The position numbers and the translations under genes were made by a program. 64,000 nt of DNA from Terrimicrobiaceae bacterium (GTDB lineage: Bacteria; Verrucomicrobiota; Verrucomicrobiia; Chthoniobacterales; Terrimicrobiaceae): NCBI GenBank assembly GCA_021463905.1, contig JAJTZA010000038.1, positions 1 through 64,000 of the forward strand. Reading direction: 5' to 3'. The notes beneath the pieces are model-generated. The model was given only the letters and a program-made list of their open reading frames with translations, was not told where the DNA came from and ran no database searches. This document shows, piece by piece, positions 35,550 to 44,218 of this stretch; position 1 is the stretch's first letter; every line of letters begins with the position of its first letter.

Positions 35550-38435
35550 TCATGGGGCTGGTTTTGGTTGTTGGGTTTGTTGGGAGAGGTTATGGCAAAT
35601 GGTTGCGAGTTGTTGGGGGTTTGGGGTTGAGTTTTCGTCCTGCCAGGGGATGGCGCGGCGAAAGGCGGCTTCTGCTTTGGAATGGCGTTGGAGGCTCATC
35701 AGGAGAAGCCCCTTTCCGACAAAGCTGGAAAACAGGTTTTCGCGGCCCATCGAGTTTGGATTATTGATCCAATCTGGCAGTGTGGTGAGGGCATCCGAGA
35801 TGCTCCGATCATAAAATTGCAGGCCACGTTCGGAGAATATCAATTCGAGGGGAGTATTGCGGAAGTGCGCGGCGCGCATCCGGTAATAGTCGCCCCAGCG
35901 AGAAAACCCCGCAATCAATTGAGGAAAGTGACGTCGGACGAAAATCCGGTCAGCCTTGTTTTGGTATTCGAGTGTCTCTCCTGAGGCGAGCAACCGTGAG
36001 ACAACCGCGCAAGAAAACCATGCGGCTTCATTATCGGGGATGGCGCGGGCCGCGCGGAGGTAGGCCTCTCGTGCTGCGAGCAGGTTTTTGTGCCGGGTGG
36101 CTGGGTCTGGCGAGGCGAGGCCGGATTTCAGATGGAGGTCGCCGCGTGTAAAGCTCAAGGAATTGAACGGGGAAATGCTCTCGCCATCGAGCAAGACGCG
36201 GAGTGCCTCCTCTGGCTGAGGGCCGGACGAGGAGTCTGGAGCACTCAGGGTGGTCGCCAGCAACAACCGCACTGCGACATTCTGCGGGCGGAGAGCCACT
36301 GCGAGCCGGGCCCATTCCCTGCGCGCATCGGCACCATGAGCTGCTTCCGCCCGCTCCTGCGCAAATTCTCCGGCGAGGAGACGACCAGGCAGCCAAACCA
36401 TCGCCCCCAGAACCCCCACCCCACACAGACCAAGGAGAATGAGCTTTCCGAGCGAACTCGCACGCAACGACTCCACGAAACGCGCCAGAAAACCCGTCCC
36501 ACGGGACAGCCCAAGAACGACCGGTGAAATCCCCACCACGACAGCCCACCATAACGCCAGCGCGAAAATCCCGCTCGGACTCGAAGGACGAACCAGCACA
36601 GTCAGCCATCCCAGACCCGCTGCCGCCACCACCCACAACAACACCGGGAATTGCCAGCCGTTCCCAAGTTTCGGCCTGTCCACGATGAGAGCGGCCATGA
36701 ACAGTCCGCCCGCGACAACGAGCACCAGAACCGAGATTCGCGCCACACCTCCCGGAACGGCTCCCTGCTGCATCAGGGAAGCTGACAGGACAGCCCACCC
36801 GACACCGACAACGGCCCACGGCGAAGGCCAAGCGGGAATGCGGGACGGGAGCGCCTGTCTCTTATGCTCATCCGAAAACCCCTCCGTTGGGAAGCCGACG
36901 AGCAGACCACCAAAGATCCAGAAAAAAATCCAGGGCGTATGGGTTGCAAAGGAAAAATTGGCTTCGAGGAGCCATGCGTGCAGAGCAACGAGTATGGCGA
37001 CCAGGAATTCCCAGTTGCGAGGAGGGATGGGTTTTCCCCGGGTGTCCCCCAGGAGGAAGGCCGCAAGAAAAAGGCCGACTACAAACCCGCCATGCGCACC
37101 CAATCCCACGTAGCCGACGTGGATGCCGCCCCCCAGCAATCCTGCTCCCGCGACCATCCCGGCAAGTGCCCCCACGACACCCCTGAGCAACGCCCACCGC
37201 GACCGGCTCACCACGCCCAATTTTCGCAAGCCCGCCCAGGTGAGCGCGAAAATCATCCCATAGAGAGCCAGGATCCCGAACGCCCCCATGCCGAGTGCCG
37301 TATCCCAAAACAGGCTGTGTGCGCTCACCTCGACATAGGGTACGATGGGCCATCCTGGAAAATTCAGCCAGCGATTGGGGAGAACCGCGCTGATCGTATC
37401 CGGCCCGTACCCGACGAGCCAGCGGATTCCCGCATGGGGATCCTGGTGCCCATCCGGAAATACGAATGGTGGGGTCGCCTGCAGGATGTCAGGTACGGTT
37501 CTCCACAAGGAACTGCGGAAAACATCCCCCATTCCCTCTCCCAGGGGAACAATGGTGGACAATCGCGAAATCCCAGGAACTCTGGCCCCCGGCCAATCCC
37601 ACGCTCTGGCAAAATTGAGACCAAGGAGCAGGGCCGCTCCCGTCCCCACGACCAGGAGTACCTTGCGGATCAACCGTCGCTGACCCAACACCCAACCGCT
37701 CAAAAAGCCCCCCAAAAACACCCCCGTCACCAAAGCCAAAACCAGCCCGCGCTTTTCCATGAAAATAACCGCTCCCAGTTGCAGCGCCAAAAGAACCGCC
37801 AATAGCCAGGACAACGACCAAACCCGCCTCTCCCGCAGAAATCCCATGCCTCCTTGCGCCAGAGTGGCCACCGTTAGCGGAATAACCCACAGCAAATACC
37901 CGCATACCGCCACTCCTCCCCCCAAAAATGTGTTCGAATCGGCCAGCGAGGAGCCGGCCTGACCAAACCCGCGCAGCCAAATCCAGAGTGCCACCGGAGC
38001 ACTCGCAGCCACCGCCACCCGCAAAAGAACTCCCACGAACTCGCCCCCCAACCTGACGGCCGAATAGAAAAGCACCGCGCAGGCCAGAGCCGGAAGGATC
38101 GCCTGTGGAAATACTGGCGTCGTCTCGAACACCCGCGAACGATCCACAGAAAATTGCGTGGCCACCACGACCGCCAAGACCCACCCGGATGCACCCACCC
38201 AACCCAAGAACACACCGGGAGCAGCTTCCCGCCGATCCGGACGCCGGCACACCCACCGCAACACAGGGACGACCAACAACAGCAACGCGCAAAAAATCAG
38301 ATAGGCAAGACGGGGACGGCTGAGAGGGTCCGCCCCATACGGAAAGGACATCAGCGGCAGAACAAGCACCACCGCCGCAAGCAGACCAGCTTCCAGCCCG
38401 CAAAAACCTTCGTTCTCTGATGAGGAGCAGGACAT
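35550..38435 (-). CDS. Wzy/WaaL-like O-antigen polymerase-ligase family membrane protein with C-terminal repeat region
   Basis: A 961-residue multi-span inner-membrane protein. About a dozen hydrophobic segments fill residues 10-640. A large periplasmic loop near residues 300-370 has RWLVGYGPDTISAVLPNRWL and the YVEVSAHSLFWDTALGMGAFG stretch, similar to the conserved H-N/L region of O-antigen ligases. The last 300 residues are soluble and helical, TPR-like (EAYLRAARAIPDNEAAWFSCAV; GKGLLLMSLQRHSKAEAAFRRA). It lies between two paralogous pseudopilins, which suggests a role in glycosylating them, as with PglL/TfpO enzymes; this is inference. Confidence 0.75.
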   Translation of the reverse strand: MSCSSSENEGFCGLEAGLLAAVVLVLPLMSFPYGADPLSRPRLAYLIFCALLLLVVPVLRWVCRRPDRREAAPGVFLGWVGASGWVLAVVVATQFSVDRSRVFETTPVFPQAILPALACAVLFYSAVRLGGEFVGVLLRVAVAASAPVALWIWLRGFGQAGSSLADSNTFLGGGVAVCGYLLWVIPLTVATLAQGGMGFLRERRVWSLSWLLAVLLALQLGAVIFMEKRGLVLALVTGVFLGGFLSGWVLGQRRLIRKVLLVVGTGAALLLGLNFARAWDWPGARVPGISRLSTIVPLGEGMGDVFRSSLWRTVPDILQATPPFVFPDGHQDPHAGIRWLVGYGPDTISAVLPNRWLNFPGWPIVPYVEVSAHSLFWDTALGMGAFGILALYGMIFALTWAGLRKLGVVSRSRWALLRGVVGALAGMVAGAGLLGGGIHVGYVGLGAHGGFVVGLFLAAFLLGDTRGKPIPPRNWEFLVAILVALHAWLLEANFSFATHTPWIFFWIFGGLLVGFPTEGFSDEHKRQALPSRIPAWPSPWAVVGVGWAVLSASLMQQGAVPGGVARISVLVLVVAGGLFMAALIVDRPKLGNGWQFPVLLWVVAAAGLGWLTVLVRPSSPSGIFALALWWAVVVGISPVVLGLSRGTGFLARFVESLRASSLGKLILLGLCGVGVLGAMVWLPGRLLAGEFAQERAEAAHGADARREWARLAVALRPQNVAVRLLLATTLSAPDSSSGPQPEEALRVLLDGESISPFNSLSFTRGDLHLKSGLASPDPATRHKNLLAAREAYLRAARAIPDNEAAWFSCAVVSRLLASGETLEYQNKADRIFVRRHFPQLIAGFSRWGDYYRMRAAHFRNTPLELIFSERGLQFYDRSISDALTTLPDWINNPNSMGRENLFSSFVGKGLLLMSLQRHSKAEAAFRRAIPWQDENSTPNPQQLATICHNLSQQTQQPKPAP

Positions 38436-38458
38436 GACGGATTTTTTTTAAGCCAAAA

Positions 38459-38494
38459 AAAAGACCCTGTCCCGAAGGACGGGACAGGGTCTTT
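38459..38494 (-). terminator. strong intrinsic terminator downstream of pseudopilin B
   Basis: A perfect stem of at least 13 bp (AGACCCTGTCCCG with its complement, loop of five) is followed on the minus strand by eight T. It ends the pseudopilin transcript before the Wzy-like gene, so the two genes are not simply one operon. Confidence 0.9.
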
Positions 38495-38511
38495 CGGGTG
38501 AGGAATTCCGT

Positions 38512-38895
38512 TTATGGTGTCGAAGCCGTCTGGCTGTAAATCAGCGTAGGCGACTGGAACGTAAGATAGGCCGTTGCGCCCGTTTTATCGGCCGCGCTCA
38601 GCCCATCCACGCGGAAGGTCGCTCCAGCCACAGTCACGCCGTTGGTGGCAGTGACCGCATCAATGGCCGCAGCCACATCCGCAATCGCGTTCGTGTATCC
38701 CGCCGCGACAGCCGAATTAAACACCGAGGCAATGTTCTGCGCGTTCCTCTTGTCTTTCGACGTGTTGGCCGCGCCCGTGATTCCCGCGATATTCGGAATG
38801 GCAATTGCCGCGATGATCGCAATGACTGCAATAACCACGAGCAACTCAACCAAGCTGAATGCCGCGCCAATTTTGTTTTGTGCTGGTTTTTTCAT
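38512..38895 (-). CDS. prepilin-type N-terminal cleavage/methylation protein (pseudopilin B)
   Basis: A 127-residue pilin-like protein. The class III signal is AAFSLVELLVVIAVIAIIAA, with E5 after the cleaved Phe. DKRNAQNIASVFNSAVAAGYTN and the following DGLSAADK part make it a clear paralogue of the 35.1-35.5 kb pseudopilin. The ATG at 38895 is preferred over a TTG at 38916. A short, abundant-looking gene with its own strong terminator suggests it could be a major subunit, while the other is minor; that is inference. Confidence 0.88.
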   Translation of the reverse strand: MKKPAQNKIGAAFSLVELLVVIAVIAIIAAIAIPNIAGITGAANTSKDKRNAQNIASVFNSAVAAGYTNAIADVAAAIDAVTATNGVTVAGATFRVDGLSAADKTGATAYLTFQSPTLIYSQTASTP

Positions 38896-39068
38896 AGCAC
38901 ACACAGATTCGGACAACCCACGCTCCCCCGCAATAAAAGGGAATCCGTAATTTTATGTAGGGAAAAACTGCAGAGAATCTACGCAACGTTGCATAAAAAT
39001 CTGTGATATTCTGGGTGTGAATGGTTTGACGATTGCGGGGTCGGCGGGCAGGGTTGCGCTCGATTTCG

Positions 39069-39626
39069 ATGAGTCTTTTATTTTTTCAGCGGATGTTGGC
39101 GAATCCCTTTCGTGTTGGGTATGTGGTGCCGAGTTCTCCTTTTCTCACGCGGCAGACGGCGCGGACGCTGGATTTTTCGAGTCCCCGGGTGGTGGTTGAG
39201 CTGGGGCCTGGTGAGGGGTGTCACACGCGGCAGATCATCCGGCGGATGTGTCCCCAATCGCGATTGGTTCTCCTCGAGCTGGATCAGGTATTTGTCAAAC
39301 ACCTCCGCAAGCAGTTTGCGGGAGACCCTCGGGTGACAGTCCTGCACGCGGACGCGCGGCACCTCGCCAGAGAGCTGGCAGCAACGGGCGTCCAGCGCTG
39401 CGACTATATTGTCAGCGGATTGCCATTTTTCCTGATTTCCCAGCCGCTGAAAGGCGAGCTGCTGGACGCCATCGCTGGGTGCATGGACGAGCGCACCCGG
39501 TTTGTGACGTATCAGGTGAGCCTGCAACTGGCCACGGAGGAGAATCATTTTGCGTTGGCGCGGCGACAGTATTGTCCGTTGAACATTCCGCCCATCAACA
39601 TTCTGGAGTTCCAGAAGTCGGGCTGA
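39069..39626 (+). CDS. PmtA-like SAM-dependent phospholipid N-methyltransferase
   Basis: A 185-residue class I methyltransferase. It opens LLFFQRMLANPFRVGYVVPSS, the SAM motif is VVVELGPGEGCHTRQI, then LLELDQVF, and CDYIVSGLPFF stands where the NPPY-like motif of KsgA enzymes lies. This arrangement is typical of bacterial phospholipid N-methyltransferases that make phosphatidylcholine from phosphatidylethanolamine. An rRNA dimethyltransferase is less likely. The ATG at 39069 is chosen because family similarity begins there; the frame is open to 39033. Confidence 0.75.
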   Translation: MSLLFFQRMLANPFRVGYVVPSSPFLTRQTARTLDFSSPRVVVELGPGEGCHTRQIIRRMCPQSRLVLLELDQVFVKHLRKQFAGDPRVTVLHADARHLARELAATGVQRCDYIVSGLPFFLISQPLKGELLDAIAGCMDERTRFVTYQVSLQLATEENHFALARRQYCPLNIPPINILEFQKSG

Positions 39627-39642
39627 GGAGCCCCTGCGCTCT

Positions 39643-41244
39643 GTGACGGACGGCAAGAAGCTCAACACGCGGGCCAGTGGCGTGATCGCCGCCGCCGTGA
39701 TGTGCTCGCGTGCGCTCGGTCTGATCCGCGAGATGCTTTTTGCGGGGCTTTTTGGCAGCGGGCTGATGGGGATTTTTACGGTGGCCTTCCGGGCACCCAA
39801 TTTGTTGCGGGATCTTTTTGCCGAGGGTGCGCTTTCGACAGCCTTTGTGACGGTCTTCTCGAAAAAGATCGAGCGCGAAGGCCCGGAGGCGGCGTGGCGG
39901 CTGGCCGGCAAGGCCCTCACCCTGACGGCGGTTTTCATGAGTGGGGTGAGCATCCTGGGGATTGTCTTTGCCGAGCCGCTCATTGGGGTTCTGGCCATGG
40001 GTTTCCGTCCCGAGGATGCCGCGCAGGTGGTTCTGCTCACGCGGATCATGTATCCCTTCATCCTGTTTGTCTCGCTGGCCGCCCTGGCCATGGGGATGCT
40101 CAACGCGCGCGGTGTCTTTGGCATCCCTGCGATGTCCTCGAGTTTTTTCAATATCGGCTCGATCCTTGGCGGGGCGATCCTTGGCTGGGCACTGGATCCC
40201 TCCTTTGGGCCGCGCGCCCTGACCGGGTTGGCCCTCGGCACCCTGCTGGGCGGCCTGCTGCAATTCCTCACCCAAATTCCCGCGCTCCTACGGGCCGGGT
40301 TTCGTCCGTCCTGGGATTTCCGATGGAATGATCCGGGTCTGCGCGAAATCCTCGGCTTGATGATTCCGTCGGTCATTGCCGCCAGTGCCGTGCAAATCAA
40401 CGTGTTGGTCAATACGACTTTTGCGTCCTTTGTGGGAAAAGAGGCGGTCTCGTGGTTGAACTTTGCGTTCCGGCTCATGCAGCTTCCGCTGGGTGTTTTT
40501 GGGGTCGCGGTGGCGACCATTACCCTGCCGGTGGTGGCGCGCATCGCGGCCGGGAGCGACCGCACCCATTTCGGGCCGACGCTCGGCCAGGCCCTGCGTC
40601 TGGCCATTTTTTTGACCCTTCCTGCCGCAGCAGGTCTTTTTGTGCTGGCGCGTCCGATCATTGCCCTGATCTACCAGCGCGGGGAGTTTTTTGAGAACGA
40701 CTCGGTGCAGACCGGCCTCGCCTTGCAGTACTACGCGCTGGGGCTGGTCGCGTATGCGTGCGTAAAAGTCCTGTCGCCGGCCTTCTACGCAATCAACCGA
40801 CGCTGGACACCCATGTTGGTCAGCTTCGTCGCCATCGCCATCAACCTCTCGCTCAACTATTTCTTTATTTTTCGTTGGAATCTCGGCCACCGCGGACTCG
40901 CCCTCGCGACCGCCATCTCCGCCATCTTCAACTTCGTCGTTCTCTATGCCCTCATGTCCCGATTTGCGGGCTCGCTCGACACACGACGCCTCCTCCAAAC
41001 TGTCCTGCGCTGCGGCCTGGCCACGGCGGCACTCACCGCAGTCTGCCTGGCCGGAAATACGTATGGAAGCGCGTGGCTCGATGCTCCCGGATTCGTGACC
41101 CGCGCCCTCTCGCTCCTTGGCCTCATTGGTGCCGCAGGCGTCGCCTACCTTGCCACCTGCTTCCTCCTCCACGTCCCGGAAACCCGCACCGCCGCCACGA
41201 TCATCACCAAGCGCTTTCGCCGAAACCCACCGCGATTATCGTGA
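39643..41244 (+). CDS. murJ: lipid II flippase MurJ
   Basis: A 533-residue, 14-span MOP-superfamily protein that flips the peptidoglycan precursor lipid II. It has the N-terminal ASGVIAAAVMCSRALGLIRE and the RAPNLLRDLFAEGALSTAF block, both diagnostic, plus IMIPSVIAASAVQINVLVNT-like and LPAAAGLFVLARPIIALIYQ segments. The start is GTG at 39643, preceded by GAGGAG a little far upstream. Confidence 0.95.
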   Translation: MTDGKKLNTRASGVIAAAVMCSRALGLIREMLFAGLFGSGLMGIFTVAFRAPNLLRDLFAEGALSTAFVTVFSKKIEREGPEAAWRLAGKALTLTAVFMSGVSILGIVFAEPLIGVLAMGFRPEDAAQVVLLTRIMYPFILFVSLAALAMGMLNARGVFGIPAMSSSFFNIGSILGGAILGWALDPSFGPRALTGLALGTLLGGLLQFLTQIPALLRAGFRPSWDFRWNDPGLREILGLMIPSVIAASAVQINVLVNTTFASFVGKEAVSWLNFAFRLMQLPLGVFGVAVATITLPVVARIAAGSDRTHFGPTLGQALRLAIFLTLPAAAGLFVLARPIIALIYQRGEFFENDSVQTGLALQYYALGLVAYACVKVLSPAFYAINRRWTPMLVSFVAIAINLSLNYFFIFRWNLGHRGLALATAISAIFNFVVLYALMSRFAGSLDTRRLLQTVLRCGLATAALTAVCLAGNTYGSAWLDAPGFVTRALSLLGLIGAAGVAYLATCFLLHVPETRTAATIITKRFRRNPPRLS

Positions 41245-41311
41245 CAGGCCACAAGAAGACGTTCTCAAAAATTCATTCGGAATCCGCTCAATTTCCGCGT
41301 AGTCTTTTGCA

Positions 41312-41723
41312 ATGTGGGCCATTTTTGACACGAACGTCATCATTTCCTCCATGCGAAGCACAACGGGTGCTTCGCATGGCATCTTGCTCGCCATCCATCG
41401 CAGCGAAGTCACTCCCGTCGTCTCCGTTCCTCTGATTGATGGAGTATGAGGAAGTCAGCAAGAGGCCCGGAATGATTCCGAATCTGACTCATTCCCAGAT
41501 CGACACCGTTCTGAATCAGATTTGCTCCAGAGCCATGGAGCAGCGGATTTATTTCCGATGGAGGCCCTTTTTGCCCGATCCAGACGATGACATGCTCGTA
41601 GAGCTTGCCGTGGCAGCCAATGTACCCTATATTGTCACCAGCAACCTGAGCGATGTTTCGCCCGCCCAGGCTCTTGGCATTCAAGTCATGACGCCGGGCG
41701 AATTCATCCGAACATTCCACTGA
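41312..41723 (+). pseudogene. PIN-domain toxin of a toxin-antitoxin pair, frameshifted
   Basis: Two frames make one COG1569-type PIN toxin of about 137 residues. The first frame from the ATG at 41312 reads WAIFDTNVIISSMRS, the PIN N-terminus with its first Asp, up to VSVPLIDGV and a stop at 41447-41449. The second frame starts at 41436-41439 with MEYEEVSKRPG, then LPDPDDDMLVELAVAANVPY and IVTSNLSD, the remaining acidic and core residues. Removing one base near 41435 joins them as VPLLMEYEEV. The break lies in a TGATTGAT tandem. As read, the nuclease is inactive. The antitoxin ORF follows two bases later. Confidence 0.82.
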
Positions 41724-41724
41724 T

Positions 41725-41988
41725 ATGAGCTCGATCACCATCAAAGTCCCGGAATTTCTCCAACAGCAGATCGAAAAGCTGAGTGCCGACGAGGGGTTCA
41801 CAGTTGATCAGTTTTTCACTACCGCAGCGTCAGAGAAGCTTTCGGTGATTCGTGAGCTGGACTACATTCGCAATCGGGCCTCTCTGGCGAATGACCGTGA
41901 ATTTGAAGAGGTTCTAAAGCATATCCCTGCGATTCCCATTGCCGAAGAGTGGGATCGCATGCCTACTCCGACCAAAGGAGAACAATAA
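41725..41988 (+). CDS. antitoxin-like protein paired with the PIN toxin
   Basis: An 87-residue protein with a ribbon-helix-helix-like N-terminus (SSITIKVPEFLQQQIEKLSA, then EGFTVDQFFTTAASEKL) and a variable, charged C-terminal tail suited to binding the toxin. It starts immediately after the toxin gene, in the toxin-first order common for COG1569 pairs. The frame is intact. The exact family is uncertain. Confidence 0.75.
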   Translation: MSSITIKVPEFLQQQIEKLSADEGFTVDQFFTTAASEKLSVIRELDYIRNRASLANDREFEEVLKHIPAIPIAEEWDRMPTPTKGEQ

Positions 41989-42016
41989 AGGCTGTAGCGG
42001 AAGCAGGGAACGAACC

Positions 42017-42242
42017 CTCAACTTCACCTATGAACGACAAAGCGTGCATAATGTGGCCGAGATTGAATTGAGTGTTCTGCAATCCCAATGCCTTGACCGT
42101 TGCATTCCCGACATAGGCAAGATGCGTAACGAAGTGGCAGCTTGGGATGCTGAGAGAAACAACTGCGCCAAGTAAGGCCATCTGGCGGTTCACGACCGCG
42201 CAGGTGCGCAGCAAACTCCAGCACCTTTACCCAAAGCTTTAA
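42017..42242 (+). mobile_element. 3' relic of an IS630-family transposase
   Basis: The last 70 or so codons of an IS630-type DDE transposase survive. One frame gives NVAEIELSVLQSQCLDRCIP (the catalytic-Glu region) and EVAAWDAERNNCAK followed by a stop at 42175. The next frame continues AIWRFTTAQVRSKLQHLYPK and ends at 42242. This matches the usual IS630 tail (AERN...WRFTT..AR.KL..LYP). The rest of the gene and the left end are gone. It lies directly beside the PIN toxin-antitoxin pair. Confidence 0.85.
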
Positions 42243-42404
42243 GTGTTACGGGATACCAGGTTGTCAGCTCCGCATCTTTTCCTGAGTGCGAGAATGGCCA
42301 ACCCCAGCAGCAGTGCGACGGGCGTCGGCTCCAGGGGATGTCCAGGTCGTATTTTACGCGAATTGGCTTGTCGGATGGGTTGGGTGCTGGCAGTTTTTTC
42401 GCGC

Positions 42405-43790
42405 ATGGTAGATTGTGGTGTTCTGAGGCGGTGCAGGTGGAGTATGGTTTTGGGCCTGGCGATTTTTGCGTCGTGGGTGACGGGAGCTGCTGAGGAGAAT
42501 GCGCTGGAGAAAAAGTCCTTTGTTTCCGAGTGGTGGGCAGGAGAGTATGCCACAGGGTCGTGGCTGGGCATCCGAGACACCCTTGCCGACCACGGGCTAA
42601 GCTTCGTGGTCGAGTGGAAATCGAATTTTTTGTGGAATGTGGATGGTGGCTTGCAGCAGCGCTTCGGGTATGACGACGAGTGGAGATTTCGTACGAATTT
42701 GGATGTTGCGCGTCTGACGGGTTGGAGTGCGATCGAGGGTCTCACGCTGGCATCCGCAGTGCGTTATCGTGGTGGAGACGGGGTGAACCGCTACGTGGGC
42801 ACCAGCGCAAATTTTGGGCCGAGTGCATTCCAGACGGGCCGTCTCTGGCGCTTTCAAGTCGCCTATGCCACCTACACAACGCCCGAGCTTTTTGGAATAC
42901 GGAAGCTGCTCACGCTTTCGGCGGGCTGGCAGAATCCGGCAGAGTTTTTTCTCGATCAAAATCCCAGCAAGCTCTTTGTCAACAACAGCTTCTCGACAGG
43001 AAAGGGCATCTCCGCCAATGGCATTCCCTGGGGAGGCAGCTACTCGGCATGGGGCGGCTACCTGCGGGTGAACCCTGCCAGTTGGTTCTACGCCCAGACC
43101 GGCCTCTACCTTGCCATCCCCTTCGGATCGGACACTTCCGATCACGGCCTTGACTTTGCCGGCTATCGCAGAAACCCAAATCTCAACGGCCTCTACTGGC
43201 TCACAGAAACCGGATTCACACCGAAAATCACCGAAGCCAATCTGCCTGGAAAATATGCGGTGGGGTTTTTGTATTGGGGCGTGGAGAACCGGGCGTTTCG
43301 GGGAGAGACGACCGACCAGCGCGTGCAACTGTATTTCCAGGCCGACCAGATGCTCTACCGCGAGCCGGACCGCTCGTCCGGGCCTTCCTCGGGGAAAGCC
43401 GTCCAGGAAGCGACTCCTCCTCCCGACAGGCGCAATAAGCAGGGGCTTTATTTCTTCAGCCTTTTTAATGTGGCACCGGCATTTCAAGCCACCCTCCCCT
43501 TTTATTTTCACGCGGGTCTGGTGTATCAGGGCCCGCTGCCGGGCCGCGACCGGGATCTGGCAGGCATGGCGATGGGCCTGGGAAGCTACAGTGCTGCGCT
43601 GCAGGATGTGGAAGCTGGCAACGGACAGTCCCCCCAAACCAGCGAGGGTGTCCTCGAATTATTCTACCGCGTCCAGATCAATTCCTGGGCCTATTTCCAG
43701 CCCGACTTCCAATATGTCATCCAACCCAATGGCACGGGACAAACTCCCAATGCCACCATCCTTGGCTTCCAGCTCGGCGCGGTTTTTTAA
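42405..43790 (+). CDS. OprB-family carbohydrate-selective porin
   Basis: An outer-membrane beta-barrel of about 461 residues. A signal peptide (WSMVLGLAIFASWVTGAAEE) is followed by the OprB start WWAGEYATGSWLGIRDTLAD and FVVEWKSNFLWNVDGG. Alternating aromatic beta-strands run to a terminal Phe (GFQLGAVF). Upstream ATGs at 42243 and 42375 are open, but 42243 begins right after the IS630 relic and adds no signal-like sequence; 42405 or 42375 are the realistic starts. It overlaps the convergent RsbW-like gene by four bases. Confidence 0.88.
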   Translation: MVDCGVLRRCRWSMVLGLAIFASWVTGAAEENALEKKSFVSEWWAGEYATGSWLGIRDTLADHGLSFVVEWKSNFLWNVDGGLQQRFGYDDEWRFRTNLDVARLTGWSAIEGLTLASAVRYRGGDGVNRYVGTSANFGPSAFQTGRLWRFQVAYATYTTPELFGIRKLLTLSAGWQNPAEFFLDQNPSKLFVNNSFSTGKGISANGIPWGGSYSAWGGYLRVNPASWFYAQTGLYLAIPFGSDTSDHGLDFAGYRRNPNLNGLYWLTETGFTPKITEANLPGKYAVGFLYWGVENRAFRGETTDQRVQLYFQADQMLYREPDRSSGPSSGKAVQEATPPPDRRNKQGLYFFSLFNVAPAFQATLPFYFHAGLVYQGPLPGRDRDLAGMAMGLGSYSAALQDVEAGNGQSPQTSEGVLELFYRVQINSWAYFQPDFQYVIQPNGTGQTPNATILGFQLGAVF

Positions 43791-44218
43791 GGACAGGGGC
43801 TGTCCACCAAGCCCTCCTGCGACGCTGAAATCCGTTTGATGAGGACAAGCTCGGTGCCCCGTGGCTTGGGCGTGTAAATCACTTCATCAAAGACCTGGCG
43901 GATGATGTGAACACCCACCCCACCAGGACGAACGTCCTCGAGCGCACGACCGCGGATTTCGGAGGGAGCACAATTTTTTCCATAATCGCGCAGGGTGATC
44001 CGCAGGTGACACCGTCTGCGTTCAAAAGTGATGCGCAGAGGGCGGCAGCGGTGCTGGTAGGCGTGGCGGATGATATTGGTGCAGGCTTCATCAATGGCGA
44101 GGATCAGGGTGGCTGCCGCCTCCTCTGTGAGTTGGTTCTCCAAAAAAAACTCGCGGGCGGCTGCGCGGATTTCCACAAGCCGGCAGGTTTCGCTCGAAAA
44201 TACGAATTTTTTTTTCAT
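43787..44218 (-). CDS. RsbW-like anti-sigma factor / serine kinase (ATP-binding)
   Basis: A 143-residue GHKL ATPase of the anti-sigma type. The N-box is ILAIDEACTNIIRHAYQHRC, the G1 box is LRDYGKNCAP, and the G2 region is PGGVGVHIIRQVFDE. In known systems it binds a sigma factor or phosphorylates an anti-anti-sigma protein. Its start overlaps the stop of the upstream RsbU-like phosphatase (44215-44218), giving a coupled pair. No sigma factor or STAS-domain gene is adjacent. Confidence 0.87.
   Translation of the reverse strand: MKKKFVFSSETCRLVEIRAAAREFFLENQLTEEAAATLILAIDEACTNIIRHAYQHRCRPLRITFERRRCHLRITLRDYGKNCAPSEIRGRALEDVRPGGVGVHIIRQVFDEVIYTPKPRGTELVLIKRISASQEGLVDSPCP

Noticed and set aside
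38983-38992. 10-bp palindrome GCAACGTTGC between pseudopilin B and the PmtA-like gene
   Set aside because: Too short, with no partner evidence such as an adjacent regulator; could arise by chance.
39069-39626. KsgA/Erm-type rRNA adenine dimethyltransferase
   Set aside because: SAM motif is compatible, but the protein is short (185 residues), lacks the C-terminal RNA-binding domain, and its opening fits phospholipid methyltransferases better.
41990-42030. tRNA-like T-arm (GGTTCGTTCCC on the minus strand) suggesting a tRNA or attachment site
   Set aside because: No matching acceptor, D-arm or anticodon arm could be folded upstream; the adjacent sequence is explained by the IS630 transposase relic.
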